A stretch of 64,000 bases of DNA from Burkholderiales bacterium (GTDB lineage Bacteria > Pseudomonadota > Gammaproteobacteria > Burkholderiales > Burkholderiaceae_C): positions 114,137-178,136 of the forward strand of contig CANJJE010000005.1 in assembly GCA_947474755.1 (NCBI GenBank), in the 5' to 3' direction. The notes under the pieces were generated by a model, which ran no database searches, was not told where the DNA came from, and worked only from the letters and a program-made list of their open reading frames with translations. Position numbers and translations under genes: made by a program. This document shows positions 25,397-36,116 of this stretch, one piece after another. Numbering within the stretch: the first letter of the stretch is position 1; each line of letters opens with the position of its first letter.

Positions 25397-27793
25397 ATGA
25401 CATTTCCGCTCGGTTCGCTGCGTACTTCCTCGGCAGGTTCCTCATCGGCCGCGGACATCGCCAGTGGCGATTCACGCCAGCGTGATGACGTCCGCGGCGC
25501 ATCGAGGTCCTTCGCTCACGGTGCCGACTTGCAGCGACAGGCGCTCGTGCTGATCGGTGGCGTGCTGTGGCTGCTGATGCTGATCGCGTTGCTCACCCAC
25601 AGCCCGCTCGACAAGGCGTTCTCGACCTCGGGTTCGGGTGATGCGGCCCGCAACAGCGTGGGCGCGCTGGGCGCCTGGTGGTCGGACATGTTGCTGTTCC
25701 TGTTCGGCTTTTCCGCCTGGTGGCTGATGGCGCTGGGTCTGCACCGCTGGCTGGCTGCGCTGGCCGACCTGCTGCGCCGCAGGGGCGTCGACGCTGCCCA
25801 TGCCACGTCAACACGGTCGGGCTGGCCCTCGTGGGTGTCCTGGCTCGGGCTGATTCTGTTGCTCTCAGCGAGCACCTCGCTGGAATGGACGCGGATGTAC
25901 CACGCCGAGTCACTGCTTCCTGGTGGCCACGCAGGTGGTGTGCTGGGCTACCTGCTCGGTCCGCTCAGCATGAAAGGCCTGGGCTTTGCCGGCTCCGGCG
26001 TGCTTTGGATCGCCATGCTGGTGGCTGGCCTGTCACTGGCCTTCCGCTTTTCCTGGCTGCAATTGGCCGATGCGATCGGAGAGCGGCTCGATGCGTGGCG
26101 CGATCAGCGCGTCGAGCGCATCGAGCGCGCCGAAGACATGCGTCTGGGCGAGCAGGCGCTGCGCGAGCGCGAAGACATCGCCGAGGTCGAACACGAACTC
26201 GGGGAAGACCACGCGCCGATCGTCATTGCCGCACCGGTGATCGAGGTGCCCCGAAGCGATCGCGTGGTGAAGGAGCGCCAGAAGCCGCTGTTCCTCGAAC
26301 TGGCAGACACCAAGTTGCCGCAGGTCGATCTGCTCGATGCCGCGCCCGGCCGCACCGAGACCGTGTCACTCGAGACGCTGGAGATGACCTCGCGGCTGAT
26401 CGAGAAGAAGCTGAAGGATTTCGGCGTCGAAGTGCGAGTCGTTGCCGCGTCGCCCGGACCGGTCATCACCCGCTACGAGATCGAGCCGGCCACTGGCGTC
26501 AAGGGTGCTCAGGTGCTGGGTCTGGCGAAAGACCTGGCGCGCAGCCTGAGCCTGGTCAGCATCCGCGTTGTCGAAACCATCCCTGGCAAGACGACGATGG
26601 CGCTCGAACTGCCGAATGCGCGCCGCCAGACGATTTACCTGTCGGAAATCCTCGGTTCCCAGGCCTACAACAGCGCGTCGTCGATGCTGACGATGGGCCT
26701 GGGCAAGGACATCGTGGGCGCACCCGTGGTGGCCGACCTGGCCAAGATGCCGCACTGCCTCGTCGCGGGCACGACCGGCTCCGGCAAGTCGGTGGGCATC
26801 AACGCGATGATCCTGAGCCTGCTCTACAAGGCCGAGGCGCGCGATGTGCGGCTGATCCTGATCGATCCGAAGATGCTCGAGATGAGCGTCTACGAAGGCA
26901 TTCCGCACCTTCTGTGCCCGGTCGTCATCGACATGAAGCAGGCCGCCAATGCGCTGAACTGGGCGGTGGGGGAGATGGAGCGCCGCTACAAGCTGATGAG
27001 CAAGCTGGGCGTGCGCAACCTCGCCGGCTACAACAAGAAGATCGACGAAGCCGTCGAGCGCGGCGAGACGCTGCCCAACCCCTTCAGCCTGACGCCCGAG
27101 GCGCCCGAGCCACTTCAGCGCTTGCCGCATGTGGTCATCGTGATCGACGAACTGGCCGACCTGATGATGGTCATCGGCAAGAAGATCGAGGAGCTGATCG
27201 CCCGGCTGGCGCAGAAGGCCCGCGCTGCCGGCATCCATCTGATTCTGGCGACCCAGCGCCCGAGCGTTGACGTCATCACCGGCCTGATCAAGGCCAACAT
27301 CCCGACGCGGCTGAGCTTCCAGGTCAGCAGCAAGATCGACAGCCGAACCATCCTCGACCAGATGGGTGCCGAGGCCCTGCTCGGCATGGGTGACATGCTC
27401 TACATGCCATCGGGCACCGGCCTGCCAATCCGGGTGCATGGCGCCTTTGTCAGCGACGACGAAGTTCACCGTGTCGTTGCCTATCTGAAGAGCCAGGGTG
27501 AGCCGAACTACATCGACGGCATCCTCGAAGGCGGCACGCTCGACAACGAGTCTGGCGAAATCGCCGTCAACGATGGCGGTGGACCCGGCAACGAAAGCGA
27601 TGCGATGTACGACTCCGCAGTGGCTATCGTGCTGCAGCACAAGCGCGCGTCGATCTCGCTGGTACAGCGCCACCTGCGCATTGGTTACAACCGTGCGGCA
27701 CGGCTGCTGGAACAAATGGAGAAGTCGGGGCTCGTATCCGCCATGGGTACCAATGGCAACCGCGACATCATCGTCCCGGCGCGCAGCGAATGA
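25397..27793 (+). CDS. ftsK: DNA translocase FtsK
   Basis: A 798-residue septal DNA pump that resolves chromosome dimers and clears DNA from the division site. Four N-terminal membrane segments (about 49-67, 96-115, 147-160, 200-218) are followed by a short acidic/charged linker, the alpha/beta motor with a Walker A motif GTTGSGKS near residue 458 and Walker [15 protein letters not shown] near 580, and the C-terminal gamma winged helix (about 735-790) that reads KOPS. The linker is short compared with E. coli FtsK, as in most bacteria. The stop overlaps lolA by 4 bases. Confidence 0.96.
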   Translation: MTFPLGSLRTSSAGSSSAADIASGDSRQRDDVRGASRSFAHGADLQRQALVLIGGVLWLLMLIALLTHSPLDKAFSTSGSGDAARNSVGALGAWWSDMLLFLFGFSAWWLMALGLHRWLAALADLLRRRGVDAAHATSTRSGWPSWVSWLGLILLLSASTSLEWTRMYHAESLLPGGHAGGVLGYLLGPLSMKGLGFAGSGVLWIAMLVAGLSLAFRFSWLQLADAIGERLDAWRDQRVERIERAEDMRLGEQALREREDIAEVEHELGEDHAPIVIAAPVIEVPRSDRVVKERQKPLFLELADTKLPQVDLLDAAPGRTETVSLETLEMTSRLIEKKLKDFGVEVRVVAASPGPVITRYEIEPATGVKGAQVLGLAKDLARSLSLVSIRVVETIPGKTTMALELPNARRQTIYLSEILGSQAYNSASSMLTMGLGKDIVGAPVVADLAKMPHCLVAGTTGSGKSVGINAMILSLLYKAEARDVRLILIDPKMLEMSVYEGIPHLLCPVVIDMKQAANALNWAVGEMERRYKLMSKLGVRNLAGYNKKIDEAVERGETLPNPFSLTPEAPEPLQRLPHVVIVIDELADLMMVIGKKIEELIARLAQKARAAGIHLILATQRPSVDVITGLIKANIPTRLSFQVSSKIDSRTILDQMGAEALLGMGDMLYMPSGTGLPIRVHGAFVSDDEVHRVVAYLKSQGEPNYIDGILEGGTLDNESGEIAVNDGGGPGNESDAMYDSAVAIVLQHKRASISLVQRHLRIGYNRAARLLEQMEKSGLVSAMGTNGNRDIIVPARSE

Positions 27794-28410
27794 AGCGCGC
27801 CTCCAGGTGGCTTGCCGTGTGGAGTGCGCTGGCGCTCATTCCGTTGTCGGCGCATGCCGACGCCGTCGATGCGCTGAAGTCCTTCGTGCAGCAAGTGAAG
27901 ACCGGCCGCGCCACCTTCGTCCAGACGGTGACTTCGCCCAATGGAGCCAAGACCAGGACATCAAGCGGCAGTTTCGAATTCGCCCGCCCCGATCGTTTTC
28001 GCTTCGCTTACAGCAAGCCGTTCGAGCAATTGATCGTCGCTGACGGACAGAAGGTCTGGATCTACGACAGCGACCTGAACCAGGTCAGCAGCCGCAAGTT
28101 CTCGCAGGCACTCGGCGCCACACCGGCGGCCTTGCTGGCCGGTGGTGACCTGGGACGGGACTTCGACGTGCTTGCCGAGCCGTCGAAAGACGGACTCGAC
28201 TGGGCGAAGGCCACGCCCAAAGCCGGGGACGGAGCGTTCGAATCGATACGCATCGGCTTCAAGGGCAAGCAACTCGTCGCGGTCGAGATCACCGACAACT
28301 TTTCCCAGCGCTCGCGGCTGACGTTCGCGCAGTTCGACGCCAATGTCGATATGCCGCCAGAGACCTTCAGGTTCATCATCCCGAAGGGCGTCGATGTTCT
28401 CGAACAGTGA
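27790..28410 (+). CDS. lolA: Outer membrane lipoprotein carrier protein LolA
   Basis: A 206-residue periplasmic chaperone that shuttles lipoproteins from LolCDE to LolB. The signal peptide (about 1-23, ending SAHA) is followed by the LolA fold: [55 protein letters not shown] (about 57-96) and a hydrophobic-core C-terminus [15 protein letters not shown]. The order ftsK-lolA-rarA is conserved in proteobacteria. Confidence 0.95.
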   Translation: MKRASRWLAVWSALALIPLSAHADAVDALKSFVQQVKTGRATFVQTVTSPNGAKTRTSSGSFEFARPDRFRFAYSKPFEQLIVADGQKVWIYDSDLNQVSSRKFSQALGATPAALLAGGDLGRDFDVLAEPSKDGLDWAKATPKAGDGAFESIRIGFKGKQLVAVEITDNFSQRSRLTFAQFDANVDMPPETFRFIIPKGVDVLEQ

Positions 28411-28472
28411 AGTCGCGGTGAGGTCGTTCGGCGCTGCACGAGGCCGCTGTTCGTGCTGGGCAGGGCAGACGC

Positions 28473-29789
28473 TTGGCTGACCTCTTCGCGGCGGCTCCGA
28501 CGGCGCCGTGGGCCGAGGCCTTGCGGCCGAAGGCCCTGGACGAGGTCATCGGTCAGTCTCATCTCATCGCCGCGGGCAAGCCGCTGAGGTTGGCGTTCGA
28601 ATCCGGCAAGCCGCATTCGATGATCCTGTGGGGCCCGCCTGGTGTCGGGAAGACGACGCTCGCCCGGTTGACGGCTTCGGCCTTCCGGTACGAATTCATC
28701 GCCTTGTCCGCCGTGTTCTCGGGCGTGAAGGACATTCGCGAGGCGATGGCACAGGCGGAACAGAACCTCGCGCTGGGCAAGAAGACGATCCTGTTCGTCG
28801 ATGAAATCCATCGGTTCAACAAGGGCCAGCAAGATGGGCTGTTGCCCTTCGTCGAATCAGGGCTGGTCGTGTTCGTCGGCGCGACAACGGAGAACCCGTC
28901 GTTCGAGGTGAACTCGGCGCTGCTGTCGCGTGCGCAGGTGTACGTTCTGCAAGCACTGACCGACGATGAACTCAAGCAACTGTTCAGGCGGGCGCATGAA
29001 ACATTCATGGCGCAATTTCGGTTCGAAGATGCGGCGGTGGAGGTTCTGGTCGGTTATGCCGATGGCGATGCCAGGCGATTGCTGAACCTGCTGGAGCAGA
29101 CCGACACGGCCGCACGTGCCGCAGCGTTGCAGACGATCGATGCGCCTTTCGTCAACAACGCGCTGACTGCCAGCGGCCGTCGTTTCGACAAGGGCGGTGA
29201 GCATTTCTACGACCAGATCTCGGCCTTGCACAAGTCGGTTCGGGGGTCCAATCCCGATGGTGCGTTGTACTGGCTTTGCCGGATGCTCGATGGCGGGGCT
29301 GACCCGAAGTACCTCTCTCGCCGCATCGTGCGCATGGCCTGGGAAGACATCGGTCTGGCCGACCCGCGAGCCATGCAGATCGCCAACGATGCTGCGACCA
29401 CCTACGAACGCCTGGGCTCGCCGGAGGGCGAACTGGCGCTGGCGCAGGCGGTCATTTACCTGGCGGTCGCCGCGAAAAGCAATGCCGGCTACAAGGCCTA
29501 CAAGCAAGCCAAGGCCTTTGTGAAGCAGGACAAGTCACGCGAAGTGCCGATTCATCTGCGTAATGCCCCGACGAAGCTGATGAAGGAACTCGGCTACGGT
29601 CACGAGTACCGCTATGCGCACGATGAACCGCATGCGTACGCAGCGGGTGAGAGCTACCTGCCCGATGACATGCAGGAGCCCTCGTGGTATCAGCCTGTGC
29701 CTCGGGGGCTGGAGGCCAAGATCGCGGAGAAGCTGGGGTTCCTGCGCCAACTGGACGAAGACGCTCGACGCTTGCCGCCTTCCGAGTAG
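28473..29789 (+). CDS. rarA: Replication-associated recombination protein A (AAA+ ATPase RarA/MgsA)
   Basis: A 438-residue AAA+ protein related to clamp loaders that acts at stalled or gapped replication forks. It starts MADLFAAAPTAPWAEALRPKALDEVIGQSHL, with Walker A GPPGVGKT (54-61), Walker B FVDEIHRFNKGQQD (about 107-120), sensor 1 VGATTENPSFEVNSALLSR (about 135-153) and the RarA C-terminal tetramerisation region (SRRIVRMAWEDIGLADPRAM). The start codon is TTG at 28473. The last 100 bases overlap the convergent opgH gene. Confidence 0.94.
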   Translation: MADLFAAAPTAPWAEALRPKALDEVIGQSHLIAAGKPLRLAFESGKPHSMILWGPPGVGKTTLARLTASAFRYEFIALSAVFSGVKDIREAMAQAEQNLALGKKTILFVDEIHRFNKGQQDGLLPFVESGLVVFVGATTENPSFEVNSALLSRAQVYVLQALTDDELKQLFRRAHETFMAQFRFEDAAVEVLVGYADGDARRLLNLLEQTDTAARAAALQTIDAPFVNNALTASGRRFDKGGEHFYDQISALHKSVRGSNPDGALYWLCRMLDGGADPKYLSRRIVRMAWEDIGLADPRAMQIANDAATTYERLGSPEGELALAQAVIYLAVAAKSNAGYKAYKQAKAFVKQDKSREVPIHLRNAPTKLMKELGYGHEYRYAHDEPHAYAAGESYLPDDMQEPSWYQPVPRGLEAKIAEKLGFLRQLDEDARRLPPSE

Positions 29790-32059
29790 TGCGCCGAGTG
29801 AGGCGGCTCGGCCTGTGACATCAGCTGATCGCGCAGTCGCACCAGGTGCTGCGGCTCGCTGAGCAAGCGCATCTGGTCGCCGGCGCTCAAGCTGTCCAGG
29901 TCGTGCGTGGCGCGCAGGCGGCCTACCAGCCGTCGGCGGGCGCGGCCGCGTTGACCCCACATCGTGCTGCGCGGTCCCATGGCCTTTTGCACCACATCGA
30001 ACAGCCACGCGTTCTCCAGGGCGTCGCGCCAGTTTGCGAAACGGCTCTGTTGGCGTGCGTTCTGCCGGGCATACGACGCTGCTTCGCGCAACACGGTCGG
30101 CGTGCGTGTTTCTTCGGGCGTGACGAGCAGGCCGAGTTGTCGCACCCGTTCGCCCAGCCCCGCGCGGCTGGTCAGTACCGCCAGCGGCACCGCGAGCAGC
30201 AGCGGAATGCCGACCGGCGCCAGCCACAGCAGCGTCTCCGGTGCCAGCATGAGTGCGGTGCCGCCCAGCGCCAGCATCACCACGCCGATCAATGCAAAGC
30301 GATTCGACGCATCGGCCCAGCCGATGTCGTTGGCTTCGCGCGGTGGCGACTTCCAGTCCAGTTTCAGGCCGCTCAGCGCGACGACGACGAACAGCGTGTG
30401 CGCCACCATCCGCAGCGGCGCCTGCAGCACCGAGAGTGTTCCTTCCACTGCTGCGCCGCGCACCAGTGCGGCGGTACCGCCATACAACGCCTGTTCGCGG
30501 CGCAGCACGATGGCCACGACGCCCAGGGCGCGTGGCATCACCAGCATGGCCAGCGTACCAGCCCACAAGGCGAGGATCTCCACCGGCACGGCGCTGTCGG
30601 TGCTGAATGCGGGATGGCCACCGAATAGCCACAGGGTCACCCCGAGCACCACATAGGCCAGCCACAGCGGTGCGGATAGATAAGCCAGCGCGCCGGTCAC
30701 GAGCATGGCGCGGTGCACGCTGTGCAGGCCGGGTTCGGCCAGCAGTCGGGCGTTCTGCAGATTACCCTGGCACCAGCGGCGATCGCGATGCAGTTCTTCC
30801 AGCAGGTTCGGTGGTTGCTGCTCGTAACTGCCTTCGAGGTCATTGACCAGCCAGACGTGGTAACCGGCACGGCGCATCAGCGCTGCTTCGACGAAGTCGT
30901 GCGACAGGATGTGGCCGCTCAGACCACCGCGGCCCGGCAGCGCCGCGAGGGCGCAATGCTTCATGAAAGGCGCCATGCGCAGGATCGCGTTGTGGCCCCA
31001 GTAGTGGGATTCGCCCAGCTGCCAGTACTGCATGCCGGCGCTGAACAGTCGGCCGGTCACGCGGCCTGAAAACTGCTGGGCGCGCGCGTGGATGGTCGAC
31101 AGCCCGCTGGCTTGCGGCGCCGTCTGGATGATGCCGGCATCAGGGTGGGCTTCCATCAGGCGCACGAGGCTCAGCAAGCAGTCGCCGGTCATCACGCTGT
31201 CGGCATCCAGCACCACCATGTAGCGGTAGTTCTTGCCCCAGCGGCGACAGAAGTCGGCCACATTGCCTGACTTGCGCTGCGTGCGGCGCTGGCGCCAGCG
31301 GTAGTGGATGCGGGTGCTGGCGCCCATGGCGTCGCGCAATTCGGCCCACGCGGCCAGCTCGGCGGTACGAATCGCCGGGTCGCTGGTGTCGGAGAGCAAA
31401 TAGACATCGAACAGCCGGGCGCCACCGGCCGCGATCAGCGACTCCACCGTGGCGCGCAGCCCGGCGAACACGGTCGACACCTGCTCATTGCAGATCGGCA
31501 TCACCAGCGCCGTGCGTGCATCGGCGGCGATTGGATGGTGTGCGACCGATCGGCTCGACAGGGCATGTGGGTCACCGCGTGACTGCACCCAGAAGCCCAT
31601 CATCGCGGTGTAGAAGCCGGCCGACACCCAGCCGAACAGGATCGCAAACAAGCTGATCTGCGCAGTGCGCAGCCAATCGTTGCCATGGGCCGGAAGCACC
31701 TGGTCGAGCATCGCGGTGGCGCTGAACACTGACAGCGCGATCAGCGCCAGCAGCGTGCGGCGACGGTGCGTCGCAGCTCGCTTCCAGGCGGCGGTGCTTG
31801 CAGCGTTGGTCTGTAACGGTGCCTCGCCATCGAAGCGCACGCGATGCGGGTCATCGCTACCCGCCAGGCGTGTCGCCAGCGCGATCCATCCATCCAGCAC
31901 ACCACCAAGAAAACCGCGCCACGGCCGTGCGGTCATCGAGCCGCGGTTCGTCGGTGGCATGCTGGCACCTGGCTTCGCGGTGCGGTCCGGCGCGTACGCG
32001 CCGCCGCCGCCAGCTTCGGTCCAGGAGCGGTTCAGTCGGTTGACAGGGCGGTGGTTCAT
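29690..32059 (-). CDS. opgH: Osmoregulated periplasmic glucan glucosyltransferase OpgH (MdoH)
   Basis: A 789-residue inner-membrane GT2 enzyme that polymerises beta-1,2-glucan from UDP-glucose. Present are the family DADS motif (285-288), HDF (387-389) and the RRWCQGN motif (427-433), with membrane segments at about 102-122, 133-155 and several after 445. opgG, which normally lies next to opgH, is absent upstream, where a response regulator gene ends 200 bases away. The C-terminal extension (about residues 757-789) lies antisense to the end of rarA, perhaps because an earlier stop was lost. The N-terminal 45 residues are low complexity, so the true start could be one of the internal methionines (residue 34 or 42). 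Confidence 0.92.
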   Translation of the reverse strand: MNHRPVNRLNRSWTEAGGGGAYAPDRTAKPGASMPPTNRGSMTARPWRGFLGGVLDGWIALATRLAGSDDPHRVRFDGEAPLQTNAASTAAWKRAATHRRRTLLALIALSVFSATAMLDQVLPAHGNDWLRTAQISLFAILFGWVSAGFYTAMMGFWVQSRGDPHALSSRSVAHHPIAADARTALVMPICNEQVSTVFAGLRATVESLIAAGGARLFDVYLLSDTSDPAIRTAELAAWAELRDAMGASTRIHYRWRQRRTQRKSGNVADFCRRWGKNYRYMVVLDADSVMTGDCLLSLVRLMEAHPDAGIIQTAPQASGLSTIHARAQQFSGRVTGRLFSAGMQYWQLGESHYWGHNAILRMAPFMKHCALAALPGRGGLSGHILSHDFVEAALMRRAGYHVWLVNDLEGSYEQQPPNLLEELHRDRRWCQGNLQNARLLAEPGLHSVHRAMLVTGALAYLSAPLWLAYVVLGVTLWLFGGHPAFSTDSAVPVEILALWAGTLAMLVMPRALGVVAIVLRREQALYGGTAALVRGAAVEGTLSVLQAPLRMVAHTLFVVVALSGLKLDWKSPPREANDIGWADASNRFALIGVVMLALGGTALMLAPETLLWLAPVGIPLLLAVPLAVLTSRAGLGERVRQLGLLVTPEETRTPTVLREAASYARQNARQQSRFANWRDALENAWLFDVVQKAMGPRSTMWGQRGRARRRLVGRLRATHDLDSLSAGDQMRLLSEPQHLVRLRDQLMSQAEPPHSAHYSEGGKRRASSSSWRRNPSFSAILASSPRGTG

Positions 32060-32259
32060 CGGGCGCTCGAAGGGACGATGGGATCCCTAGCGCAACCTGC
32101 ATGCCAGTGTCGAAAATTCTTTATGAATCAAGCACTTGAGCGAGAAATCCCGCTTTCTGGCACTGGATTGCGGGTTTTTACCACCTTGAGCCGCGTTTTC
32201 TGTCCCGATTCAGCGACAGACGAACTGGGCACGGCGCCCAAGTCCTTGATGTGTATGGA

Positions 32260-33669
32260 CTAAACGCTGTCGCCGCGTGGCGACAATGGTGCCGACGGTG
32301 TCGTCTCGCCCGGCAGTTCAGACCGAGCGTCGTTGCGAAACAGGCCCGGCGTCAGGCCGTGCTTCTGAAGCAGTCGATAGAACTCGGTGCGGTTGCGATC
32401 GGCGAGCCGGGCGGCATCGGCCACGTTTCCGTCGGTCAGTTTCAGCAGCCCGACCAGGTAGTCGCGTTCGAAGCGCTCGCGCGCCTGCGCGTAACTGAGC
32501 ACTTCGACGCTCGGTACCCGCAACGCGCGTTGCACCAGTGCCAGCGGTACCAGCGGCGTGGTCGTCAGCGCGCAGACCTGCTCGACCACGTTGTGCAGCT
32601 GGCGCACATTGCCAGGCCAGGGTGCGGTGGTCAGCGCCTTCAGCGCTTCGGGCGCGAAGCCGTTCAGGCGCTTGCCGTACTTCTCGCTCAGCCTTGACAG
32701 GAAATGGTTGGCCAGCAGCGGGATGTCCTCTCGCCGCGCGCCCAGCGCCGGCAGCGTCAGGGCAACGACGTTCAACCGGTAGTACAGGTCTTCGCGGAAC
32801 TGGCCCTGCGCCATCGCTGCATCGAGATCGCGATGTGTGGCCGACAGGATGCGTACATCGATAGGTACCGACTGGTTCGCGCCGACTGGCCGAACCGAAC
32901 GTTCCTGCAGCACACGCAGCAGCTTCACCTGCAGCGCTGGCGGCATGTCGCCGATCTCGTCGAGGAACAGGCTGCCTCCGTCCGCGGCCTGGAACAGACC
33001 GCGGTGGTTGGTGACCGCACCGGTGAATGAGCCCTTGACGTGACCGAACAGCTCCGATTCGAGAAGCGCTTCGGGGATCGCGCTGCAGTTGACCGCGACG
33101 AAGGGCTGCGGGGCGCGCGGGCTGGCACGGTGGATCGCCTGCGCCAGCAGCTCCTTGCCGCTGCCACTTTCACCGCAGATCAACACGCTGGCGTCGGATG
33201 CGGCCACCATCTTCGCTTCGGCCAGCACTTCGGCCATCACTGCCGAGCGGCTGACGATCGGTGCACGCCAGGCCTCGTCGCCGCCTTGCGGGTGTGCGGC
33301 CGGTGCGCCTAGCGCCAGCGCCTGGCCGATCTTGTCGAGCAGCGCCTTGCCGTCGAAGGGCTTGGTCAGATAGGTGAACACACCGCGGGCGGTGGCCTCC
33401 ACCGCGTCGGGGATGGTGCCGTGCGCGGTCAGCAGGATCACTGGCAGGGCAGGGTGCCGCGCGCGGATCGCATCGAACAGCGCCAGCCCGTCGCGCCCTG
33501 GCAGTTGCACATCGCTCACCACCAGCTGCGGCCGCGAGACTTCGAGGTGCGCCAGGGCTTCCTCGGCCGAGCCGACGCCGGTCACGTGGTAGCCCGCCGC
33601 CGTCAATCGCATTGACAGCAATTGCAGCAGGTCGGCATCGTCGTCAACGACCAGCAGCTTGGCGGTCAT
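32260..33669 (-). CDS. Sigma54-dependent response regulator (GlrR/QseF-like)
   Basis: A 469-residue activator with a receiver domain (about 1-118; Asp10, Asp11, phosphoacceptor Asp53, Lys103), a sigma54 AAA+ domain (about 137-365; Walker A GESGSGKE 166-173, GSFTGA loop 213-218, [10 protein letters not shown] Walker B) and a C-terminal Fis-type helix-turn-helix ([25 protein letters not shown]). The sigma54-contact loop reads GSFTGA instead of GAFTGA. It is the third gene of a kinase-lipoprotein-regulator operon and matches QseF/GlrR in order and layout. The start [11 protein letters not shown] at 33669 was chosen because it begins the receiver domain. Confidence 0.92.
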   Translation of the reverse strand: MTAKLLVVDDDADLLQLLSMRLTAAGYHVTGVGSAEEALAHLEVSRPQLVVSDVQLPGRDGLALFDAIRARHPALPVILLTAHGTIPDAVEATARGVFTYLTKPFDGKALLDKIGQALALGAPAAHPQGGDEAWRAPIVSRSAVMAEVLAEAKMVAASDASVLICGESGSGKELLAQAIHRASPRAPQPFVAVNCSAIPEALLESELFGHVKGSFTGAVTNHRGLFQAADGGSLFLDEIGDMPPALQVKLLRVLQERSVRPVGANQSVPIDVRILSATHRDLDAAMAQGQFREDLYYRLNVVALTLPALGARREDIPLLANHFLSRLSEKYGKRLNGFAPEALKALTTAPWPGNVRQLHNVVEQVCALTTTPLVPLALVQRALRVPSVEVLSYAQARERFERDYLVGLLKLTDGNVADAARLADRNRTEFYRLLQKHGLTPGLFRNDARSELPGETTPSAPLSPRGDSV

Positions 33670-33739
33670 CTCCGCCCCCTTCGTCCTGCAGCCGTTCCCG
33701 CAGGGCGGGAATGGGCTCCTCCTGGCTGACGTGCGGCGC

Positions 33740-34441
33740 TCATGACGGAGGTGCCTTGCGCGGAACTGCCCTGGCACGCGGCGAGCTGGTCTCCGGCAAG
33801 ACCGGGGTGGCGCCATTGGCAGCCGTTCCTGGCGTGACCGACGAGATCGGCCGCGGCGCCAGACTGCGCTCGATCGCCTTCAATGCTTCCAGCTTTTCGT
33901 TGAGCTGCTTGACATCGCGCTGGCTGTCGCGCAAATCCTGGTTGCGGCGGTCGAGCAGCTCTTCGAGGCGTCGTAGCTCCAGCAGGCGCGACAGCAGCAA
34001 TCTGGCGATCGGCTGCCAGTCTTCCGATTCCGGTGTTGCACCTCTTGCCAGAGGTTCGACCAGGCTGATGGCGCGATTCTGTTCGCCGCCGTTTCGTGTC
34101 AACAGCAGCGCCATCGCGAGGTCGATCGAGGTGTCCGGCGTGGGGGGCAGGGCGCTCAGGCGGGCGATCTCCTGCGCCAGTTCGTTGGGCGGCAGGCCAC
34201 GCAATTGCTCGTGGTTCGCCAGCGCACGCCGCGCTGCCAGGTCACTGGGCGTGGCGGCTTCAATCGGTACGTGGGGCAGCGTCGGTGCCGCGGCGATCAC
34301 CAGCGCTGGGGGCGCCACCACGGCTGGCGGTGGTGTGGGGATCGGCGCCGGCTCTCGCCGCAGTACCGAGCAGCCCGACACGCCGATCGCCACCGCGACC
34401 ACGAGAACAACGGCAAATGGTTGAAGCAAACACCGCCTCAT
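33740..34441 (-). CDS. QseG-like outer membrane lipoprotein of the two-component operon
   Basis: A 233-residue lipoprotein: hydrophobic signal (about 5-22) and a lipobox VSGC with the lipidated Cys24. Then comes a Pro/Ala-rich linker (about 31-60), a helical region and a coiled-coil-like stretch (LELRRLEELLDRRNQDLRDS, about 150-185), ending in a basic tail. Its sequence is weakly conserved, but position between kinase and sigma54 regulator and the lipobox match QseG, which in enterobacteria controls the kinase QseE from the outer membrane. The role is inferred from context. ATG at 34441 is 7 bases after the kinase stop. Confidence 0.75.
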   Translation of the reverse strand: MRRCLLQPFAVVLVVAVAIGVSGCSVLRREPAPIPTPPPAVVAPPALVIAAAPTLPHVPIEAATPSDLAARRALANHEQLRGLPPNELAQEIARLSALPPTPDTSIDLAMALLLTRNGGEQNRAISLVEPLARGATPESEDWQPIARLLLSRLLELRRLEELLDRRNQDLRDSQRDVKQLNEKLEALKAIERSLAPRPISSVTPGTAANGATPVLPETSSPRARAVPRKAPPS

Positions 34442-34448
34442 GGCGGTC

Positions 34449-35912
34449 TCAACGTACAGGGACATGGGGCAATTCAATCCGGAAATGGGCGCCCGGCGGG
34501 GAATTGTCGTCGGGCATCAGGAGGTCGATCTGACCGTCGTGGGCGCGCACCAGTTCCTGCACGATCGACAGGCCGATGCCGCTGCCGCGCGGTGCGTCAG
34601 GCGGCTGGCGCTCGCCTCGGAAAAAGGGCTCGAACACCCGCGCTCGGTCGACCGCTGCGACGCCCGGGCCTTCATCGGTGACATCGATGCGCGCCCGGCC
34701 CGGCCACAGCGACACGTCAAGGACGATGCGCCCGCCGATCGGGCTGAATCGGATGGCGTTCGACAGCAGGTTGCCCAAGGCCGTGCCCAGCTTCTCGGCA
34801 TCGACTTCCACCTGGATGGGCCAGCCAGTCACGGCGACCTTCAGCTTGCGTGCCTGCCATTGCAGCTTCTGCATCTCGACCTGTTCGGCGATCAGGGCCT
34901 TCAAGTCGACAGGCCGTCGCACCAGCCGACGCGCGTCGAAGGCGGCGGTGTTGAATCGCAGAAGGTCTTCAATCTGGTTCTGCAGCACGGCGGTGTTCTG
35001 CCGCAGGATGCGTGCGACCTCCCGCTGAGGCTCGTTCAACGGGCCGGTGACGCCGTCCTCCAGCAGCGCGACGCCTTCGCGCAGCGCGGCCAGAGGTGTC
35101 TTCAATTCATGCGATACGTGGCGCAGAAAGCGCGCCTTGTCGGCATCGAGCTCGGCCAGCCGCAGCCGCAGCCATTCGAGGCGACGGCCAAGCTGGCGCA
35201 CGTCGGCCGGGCCCCGCATGTCGATGGCTTGGTCGAGCCGGTTCTCGCCCAAGCCGACGATCGCCGCCTCCAGTCGTTTCAGCGGACGCGCCAGCCAGAC
35301 GCCGAAGGCCAGTGCCAGGCCGACGGCTACCGCGATCGCCACAACGATCTGTCGGGCCAGTTCGGCTCGGCCCGATTCCAGTCGATCGAGCAGCGCCGCG
35401 TTGCGCGATTCGGTAGCCCGCCGCACCTGCTCGGCGAGGTCGACGTTGATCTGGCCGAGTTCGCGAAAGGACGCGGTGAGCGTCTGTTCGCGCTCGCGAA
35501 GCGAGGCGGGGTCTCCGCTGAGCTGCTGGTGCAGTGTCCGCAGTGTTCTGCGCCATGCGTCGGCGAGCGACTCCGATCCACTGGACCCTGGCTCCACTTC
35601 GCGCGTACCGGTCGCCAGCTGTTCCAGCGCCTCACGCGCTTCTTGTGCCGCCTCGTCAAAACGCTGGCGCAGCAGCGGGTCGTCGAGTACCAGAAACTGG
35701 CGCGCCGCTCGCTCCATCGTGACGCTGCGCTCGGCCAGCCGCTGCGCAGCGGCACTCAGCGACACCGCCTGCTGCGCGCCGTCGCTGCTTTGCGTGATCA
35801 GAGCCTCGATCGTGAACAAGCTGCGAAGCGATGCCGCACTGAGCAGACCGGCGATCAGCAGGAACGCGACCAGCAGCAGTTGGTGGAACGAAAAGCGATC
35901 CAGCGAGATCAT
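34449..35912 (-). CDS. Sensor histidine kinase (GlrK/QseE-like)
   Basis: A 487-residue kinase with two membrane helices (about 11-33 and 188-208) around a periplasmic sensor of about 155 residues rich in charged helices, then HAMP (about 208-260), HisKA with phosphoacceptor His268 in FLRHVSHELKTPLAALREG, and HATPase_c with the N box NLLSNAIRFSP, DEGPGV and GSGIGLSIV. It is the first gene of the operon with the lipoprotein and sigma54 regulator, and it reads away from the RND efflux genes across a 204-base divergent region. Confidence 0.92.
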   Translation of the reverse strand: MISLDRFSFHQLLLVAFLLIAGLLSAASLRSLFTIEALITQSSDGAQQAVSLSAAAQRLAERSVTMERAARQFLVLDDPLLRQRFDEAAQEAREALEQLATGTREVEPGSSGSESLADAWRRTLRTLHQQLSGDPASLREREQTLTASFRELGQINVDLAEQVRRATESRNAALLDRLESGRAELARQIVVAIAVAVGLALAFGVWLARPLKRLEAAIVGLGENRLDQAIDMRGPADVRQLGRRLEWLRLRLAELDADKARFLRHVSHELKTPLAALREGVALLEDGVTGPLNEPQREVARILRQNTAVLQNQIEDLLRFNTAAFDARRLVRRPVDLKALIAEQVEMQKLQWQARKLKVAVTGWPIQVEVDAEKLGTALGNLLSNAIRFSPIGGRIVLDVSLWPGRARIDVTDEGPGVAAVDRARVFEPFFRGERQPPDAPRGSGIGLSIVQELVRAHDGQIDLLMPDDNSPPGAHFRIELPHVPVR

Positions 35913-36116
35913 GCAGTCGATTCTGCCTGCGCGATTACCGGGTGCGATGGGCTCACGCCGATATGCTCGCGTGGCCGTCGATAATGAACTTCGAATTCCG
36001 GAAAGGGTGGAATGCGCGGCCTGAACCCGTTCAGTGTCATTCCCTCCATACTCCGCAGGCGGCAGACCCCGAGGGCGTCATCGCCCACTGCCAGTGACTT
36101 GCAAGATTGAAAGCTG

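Noticed and set aside
32156-32170. TGGCAC...TTGC sequence that looks like a sigma54 promoter between opgH and the sigma54 regulator gene
   Set aside because: The GG and GC pairs are separated by 9 bases rather than the required 10, and the orientation (plus strand) points to no gene start.
32145-32180. CCCGC/GCGGG hairpin followed by a T run in the same region
   Set aside because: Only a 5-bp stem with a 16-base loop; no plus-strand gene precedes it, so it is not called a terminator.
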